A stretch of 6,372 bases of DNA from Chloroflexota bacterium (GTDB taxonomy: Bacteria; Chloroflexota; Limnocylindria; QHBO01), in assembly GCA_013697395.1 (NCBI GenBank), contig JACCWY010000276.1, positions 1 through 6,372 on the forward strand, given 5' to 3'. This document shows, piece after piece, positions 4,306 to 6,372 of the stretch. Made by a program: the position numbers and the translations under genes. The notes under the pieces are model-generated. The model saw nothing but the letters and a program-made list of their open reading frames with translations, was not told the origin of the DNA and made no database searches. Every line of letters begins with the position of its first letter. The first letter of the stretch is position 1.

Positions 4306-5420
4306 GAATCTCGCCGGGGCGCGAGGGTCGGCCAGGTCAGCATGGCGGCCTCCAGGGCCAGCCTGGGCGCGGCGTTCTCACGCAGCCCGTCGTGGATTCG
4401 CTCCAGCAGGTGCGCCATGCGCGCCAGCGGCTCCGTGCCGATGCGAGCTGCGGCGGCGGCGAGGTGTAACCCGAGCTCGGTGCCCGGCGCAAGCTCGACG
4501 CGGCCGGCGGCGGTGACCAGGAGGTCGCGCGTGAGCGCCAGCCACGCGTCGACGAGCATCACCGCGGCCGCGCGCTGGCTGGACGCGGGCGTCCGGGGCG
4601 CGTCGTCCTCCGTCTCGCCCTCGGCGGCCATCGGCGTGACGAGTGGAAGCGTGTCGTCGAGAAGGTCGCGAACCGAGACGAACCGATCGGCCCGGCCGCG
4701 CTCGAGGAGCGCCAGCAGCTCGCCCTGCACCCGCCGCCGCCAGTCGAGGAGGCCCTTCTGCTCCACGAGGGCGACTGCGGTGCCGACGAGCCCGTTCGAG
4801 AGGCGCGCCACGGCATCGGCCTGGTCGGCCGGAAGCCGAACGACGTCCATCAGGTAGGCAACCAGCTCCTCGCGCGCCACGGGGCCGATCCGGAGCGGCT
4901 GACAGCGGGAGCGAATCGTGGGCAGCAGGCCGGACGGCTCATCAGCGACGAGGATGAATGCGTGCCGGTCCGTCGGCTCCTCGAGTGCTTTGAGCAGCGC
5001 GTTCTGAATCTGCTCTCCCGCGCGGTCGGCATGCTCGATCAGGAGGACGCGGCGCTCGGCCACGACCGGGGCCCCCGCGGCTTCCAGCAGCCAGCGGCGC
5101 GCCGACGCCACGATGCTCTCGCTCGAGGACTTCTGCTCACGCCAGCCCTCGGGCGAGCCAATCACGAGGTCGGGATGGCTCCTCGCACGGCCGTCGCGAC
5201 AGCCGCGACAGGCGTTGCAGGGCCGGACCGTCGTGTCGGGATCGGCGCAGAAGAACAGGGCCAGGAGATCGTCGACGAAACGGTCCTTGCCCGCGCCCGA
5301 CGGCCCGTGGATCAGCAGCGTGCGTCCCATCCGTTTCCGCTCCACCCCCTGGCGCACGATGCGGCGCGCCGTCGGCTGGCCGACGCTCCGGAAGCCGCCG
5401 TCTGCATAGCTCTCGATCAC
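4302..5420 (-). CDS. holB: DNA polymerase III subunit delta' (clamp loader)
   Basis: The 372-residue AAA+ protein is assigned as the clamp-loader delta' subunit, which with delta and DnaX loads the beta sliding clamp at primed sites. Seen: VGQPTARRIVRQGVE (13-27), the family N-terminus; a Walker A-like GPSGAGKD (39-46); a four-cysteine zinc module C58-x9-C68-x2-C71-x2-C74; HPDL (82-85); a Walker B-region VLLIEHAD (125-132); NALLKALEEP (140-149); and the SRC motif at 171-173 that serves the arginine-finger position. Residue 46 is Asp instead of Ser/Thr, so ATP hydrolysis by this subunit is doubtful, as for many delta' proteins. GTG at 5420 is chosen because the ATG at 5330 would remove the conserved VGQ segment; the longer open frame to 5921 is opposite the YtxH gene. 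It is first in the four-gene operon. Length is too short for DnaX. Confidence 0.88.
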   Translation of the reverse strand: MIESYADGGFRSVGQPTARRIVRQGVERKRMGRTLLIHGPSGAGKDRFVDDLLALFFCADPDTTVRPCNACRGCRDGRARSHPDLVIGSPEGWREQKSSSESIVASARRWLLEAAGAPVVAERRVLLIEHADRAGEQIQNALLKALEEPTDRHAFILVADEPSGLLPTIRSRCQPLRIGPVAREELVAYLMDVVRLPADQADAVARLSNGLVGTAVALVEQKGLLDWRRRVQGELLALLERGRADRFVSVRDLLDDTLPLVTPMAAEGETEDDAPRTPASSQRAAAVMLVDAWLALTRDLLVTAAGRVELAPGTELGLHLAAAAARIGTEPLARMAHLLERIHDGLRENAAPRLALEAAMLTWPTLAPRRDS

Positions 5421-5432
5421 CGCGCGAGTATA
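5420..5432 (-). promoter_or_regulatory. Promoter -10 box of the delta' operon, suggesting a leaderless mRNA
   Basis: On the minus strand TATACT (5432 to 5427), 5 of 6 to consensus, is followed by only six bases (CGCGCG) and then the GTG start. A start point 7 bases after the -10 falls on the first base of the GTG, so there is no room for a Shine-Dalgarno. No convincing -35 hexamer is seen upstream in the GC-rich stretch 5449-5460. Confidence 0.55.
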
Positions 5433-5465
5433 GGTTCGGTGCCTCGCGCGGGCAGGTCGGGGCAC

Positions 5466-5494
5466 TGGAGTGGTGCCGGGGTCGGTGGCATACT
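5466..5494 (+). promoter_or_regulatory. Candidate promoter of the YtxH-domain gene
   Basis: TGGAGT (5466-5471) and CATACT (5489-5494) are separated by 17 bases. The -10 matches 4 of 6 and the -35 3 of 6, so it is modest. The start point would be about 5501, giving a 35-base leader that carries the Shine-Dalgarno. It diverges from the delta' operon promoter 34 bases or more to the left. Confidence 0.3.
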
Positions 5495-5522
5495 TCGTGC
5501 ACCCAGCTCGGGCCGAACCCCA

Positions 5523-5528
5523 GAGGAG
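5523..5528 (+). promoter_or_regulatory. Ribosome binding site GAGGAG of the YtxH-domain gene
   Basis: GAGGAG lies 7 bases before the ATG at 5536, an optimal spacing. It fixes this ATG as the start against the longer frame open to a GTG at 5470. It is the only clear Shine-Dalgarno in the window. Confidence 0.8.
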
Positions 5529-5535
5529 AGAGCCA

Positions 5536-6336
5536 ATGCCGAATCGCCCGGCATCAACGGCCGACGAGATCGCCGATAGCATCAAGGCATTGATCGAGCG
5601 CGTCGCCGACGCCAACATCACCCAGGAGATGGCGAGACGCGGCCAGGAAGTCGCCGGCGTCCTCGCGGAGCGCGGCGCCGACGTCGGCGACCGCGCATCG
5701 GTCGCCTGGCGCGATGCCCGACCCCTGCGACGTGACGCCGCGAAGCGGCTCTCGCGCGCCAGCGACGACGCGGCGCGCTGGTCCGATCGAACGTGGCGCA
5801 AGGCCGTGCGTCCGGCTCTCAAGGACCTGTGGAGCCGGCGCACTCTCGCGATCGGGGCGGCCGGCGCCGCCGTACCGGCGGGCCGCGAGCTGGTCGACAC
5901 GGCAGCCGAACGCCTCGGCATGCGGCAGCGGGAGGAACGTCATTGGGGCGCTTTCTTCCTCGGCCTGCTGCTCGGGGCGGTGGGCGGAGCCATCGCCGCG
6001 CTGCTCCTCGCGCCGAAGCGCGGAGAAGAGATGCGCCGGGAAATCGCGGTGAAGGCGGACGAGGTGCGCCAGGAGATCGCGACGCGCGCCGACGAGATCG
6101 CCGCCAAGGCCAAGGACGCCGAGTGGGTGCCGATCTTCCAGCGCGACACGGACGAGGGGACGAACGGCCAGCCGGCGGAGACCGCCGAGGGCGCAGCCGA
6201 TCCCACGGGCAGCGTGCAGGAGGCGGCGGCCGATGCCGGCAGCGCCACCGGCGCGGTGGCCGAGCAGGCTGCGGAGGACACGGCCGAGGCGATCAACGAG
6301 TCCTACGACGCCGTGGACCGCGAACCGCGCCCATAG
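5536..6336 (+). CDS. YtxH domain-containing membrane protein
   Basis: The 266-residue product has a typical YtxH core: HWGAFFLGLLLGAVGGAIAALLLAPKRGEEMRREI, residues 136-170, a glycine-zipper membrane segment (about 139-159, Gly143, 147, 150, 151) followed by the APK-x-GEE-R turn and a charged helix. YtxH proteins are usually small (100-150 residues) and linked to general stress; their molecular role is poorly known. Here the core is preceded by about 135 residues rich in Ala, Arg and Asp, probably helical, including RRTLAIGAAGAAVPAG (about 104-119), which may be a weak second membrane contact. It is followed by a helical KADEVRQEIATRADEIAAKAKD stretch and an acidic, low-complexity tail (about 200-266; Ala, Glu, Asp, Thr). 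The ATG is set by the GAGGAG site. It is divergent from the delta' operon; no downstream terminator is seen before the window ends. Confidence 0.8.
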   Translation: MPNRPASTADEIADSIKALIERVADANITQEMARRGQEVAGVLAERGADVGDRASVAWRDARPLRRDAAKRLSRASDDAARWSDRTWRKAVRPALKDLWSRRTLAIGAAGAAVPAGRELVDTAAERLGMRQREERHWGAFFLGLLLGAVGGAIAALLLAPKRGEEMRREIAVKADEVRQEIATRADEIAAKAKDAEWVPIFQRDTDEGTNGQPAETAEGAADPTGSVQEAAADAGSATGAVAEQAAEDTAEAINESYDAVDREPRP

Positions 6337-6372
6337 GCGTCAGCGCGAACCGTTGAAGGGCCGGCCATACGG

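Noticed and set aside
3634..4857. Long plus-strand frame (407 codons), also 2841-3698 (285 codons)
   Set aside because: Both are opposite well-supported genes; the translations are Arg/Ala/Pro/Ser-rich and show no family motif, as expected for GC-rich shadows.
5421..5921. N-terminal extension of the delta' frame on the minus strand
   Set aside because: It runs antisense to the YtxH gene and is Arg/Ser/Ala-rich like other shadow frames; the promoter and GTG at 5420 fit better.
1..6372. Search for CRISPR arrays, insertion sequences, long direct repeats and tRNA-linked attachment repeats
   Set aside because: No regularly spaced repeats, no terminal inverted repeats with a transposase, and no second copy of the tRNA 3' end were seen.

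Overview
This is a gene-dense, GC-rich bacterial window with short intergenic gaps, frequent 4-base start/stop overlaps and GTG starts. The gene set is ordinary chromosomal housekeeping: a DUF885 protein, a secreted cyclophilin, tRNA-Arg, a dGTPase-like protein, a lipid kinase, acylphosphatase, the clamp-loader delta' subunit and a YtxH protein. I see no transposase, integrase, phage gene or CRISPR array. The base composition and coupled-gene style would suit Chloroflexota or a related Terrabacteria lineage, but the window holds no taxonomic marker, so this is a weak inference.

Layout. 2-670 (+) is the C-terminal part of a DUF885 metal-dependent hydrolase. Its stop overlaps the start of a cyclophilin-type peptidyl-prolyl isomerase made as a lipoprotein (667-1341, +). 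A noncoding gap of about 275 bases follows (1342-1617), visibly richer in A+T than its surroundings. It holds a 12-base palindrome, a promoter-like pair, a telomere-like G-run cluster, a GNRA-capped hairpin and a very strong UUCG hairpin. I propose that it may encode a small RNA. Next come tRNA-Arg(CCG) (1618-1693, +) and, 29 bases later with no terminator between, a type 2 dGTP triphosphohydrolase-like HD protein (1723-2745, +).

A hairpin at 2747-2772 separates this from a convergent minus-strand operon, read right to left: DNA polymerase III delta' (5420-4302), acylphosphatase (4305-4021), a small single-pass membrane protein of unknown role (4024-3680) and a diacylglycerol-kinase-family lipid kinase (3683-2766). 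Every junction is a 4-base NTGA overlap, so translation of the four genes is probably coupled. The operon promoter appears to place the transcription start at the GTG of the delta' gene, giving a leaderless mRNA. A YtxH-domain membrane protein (5536-6336, +) is transcribed divergently from the same 115-base gap and, unlike the others, has a clear Shine-Dalgarno sequence.

Functionally the window mixes DNA replication and dNTP control (delta', dGTPase), envelope lipid metabolism (lipid kinase, small membrane protein, YtxH protein) and protein folding or degradation at the surface (cyclophilin, DUF885). I found no convincing new multi-gene system. The least explained element is the noncoding block at 1342-1563.
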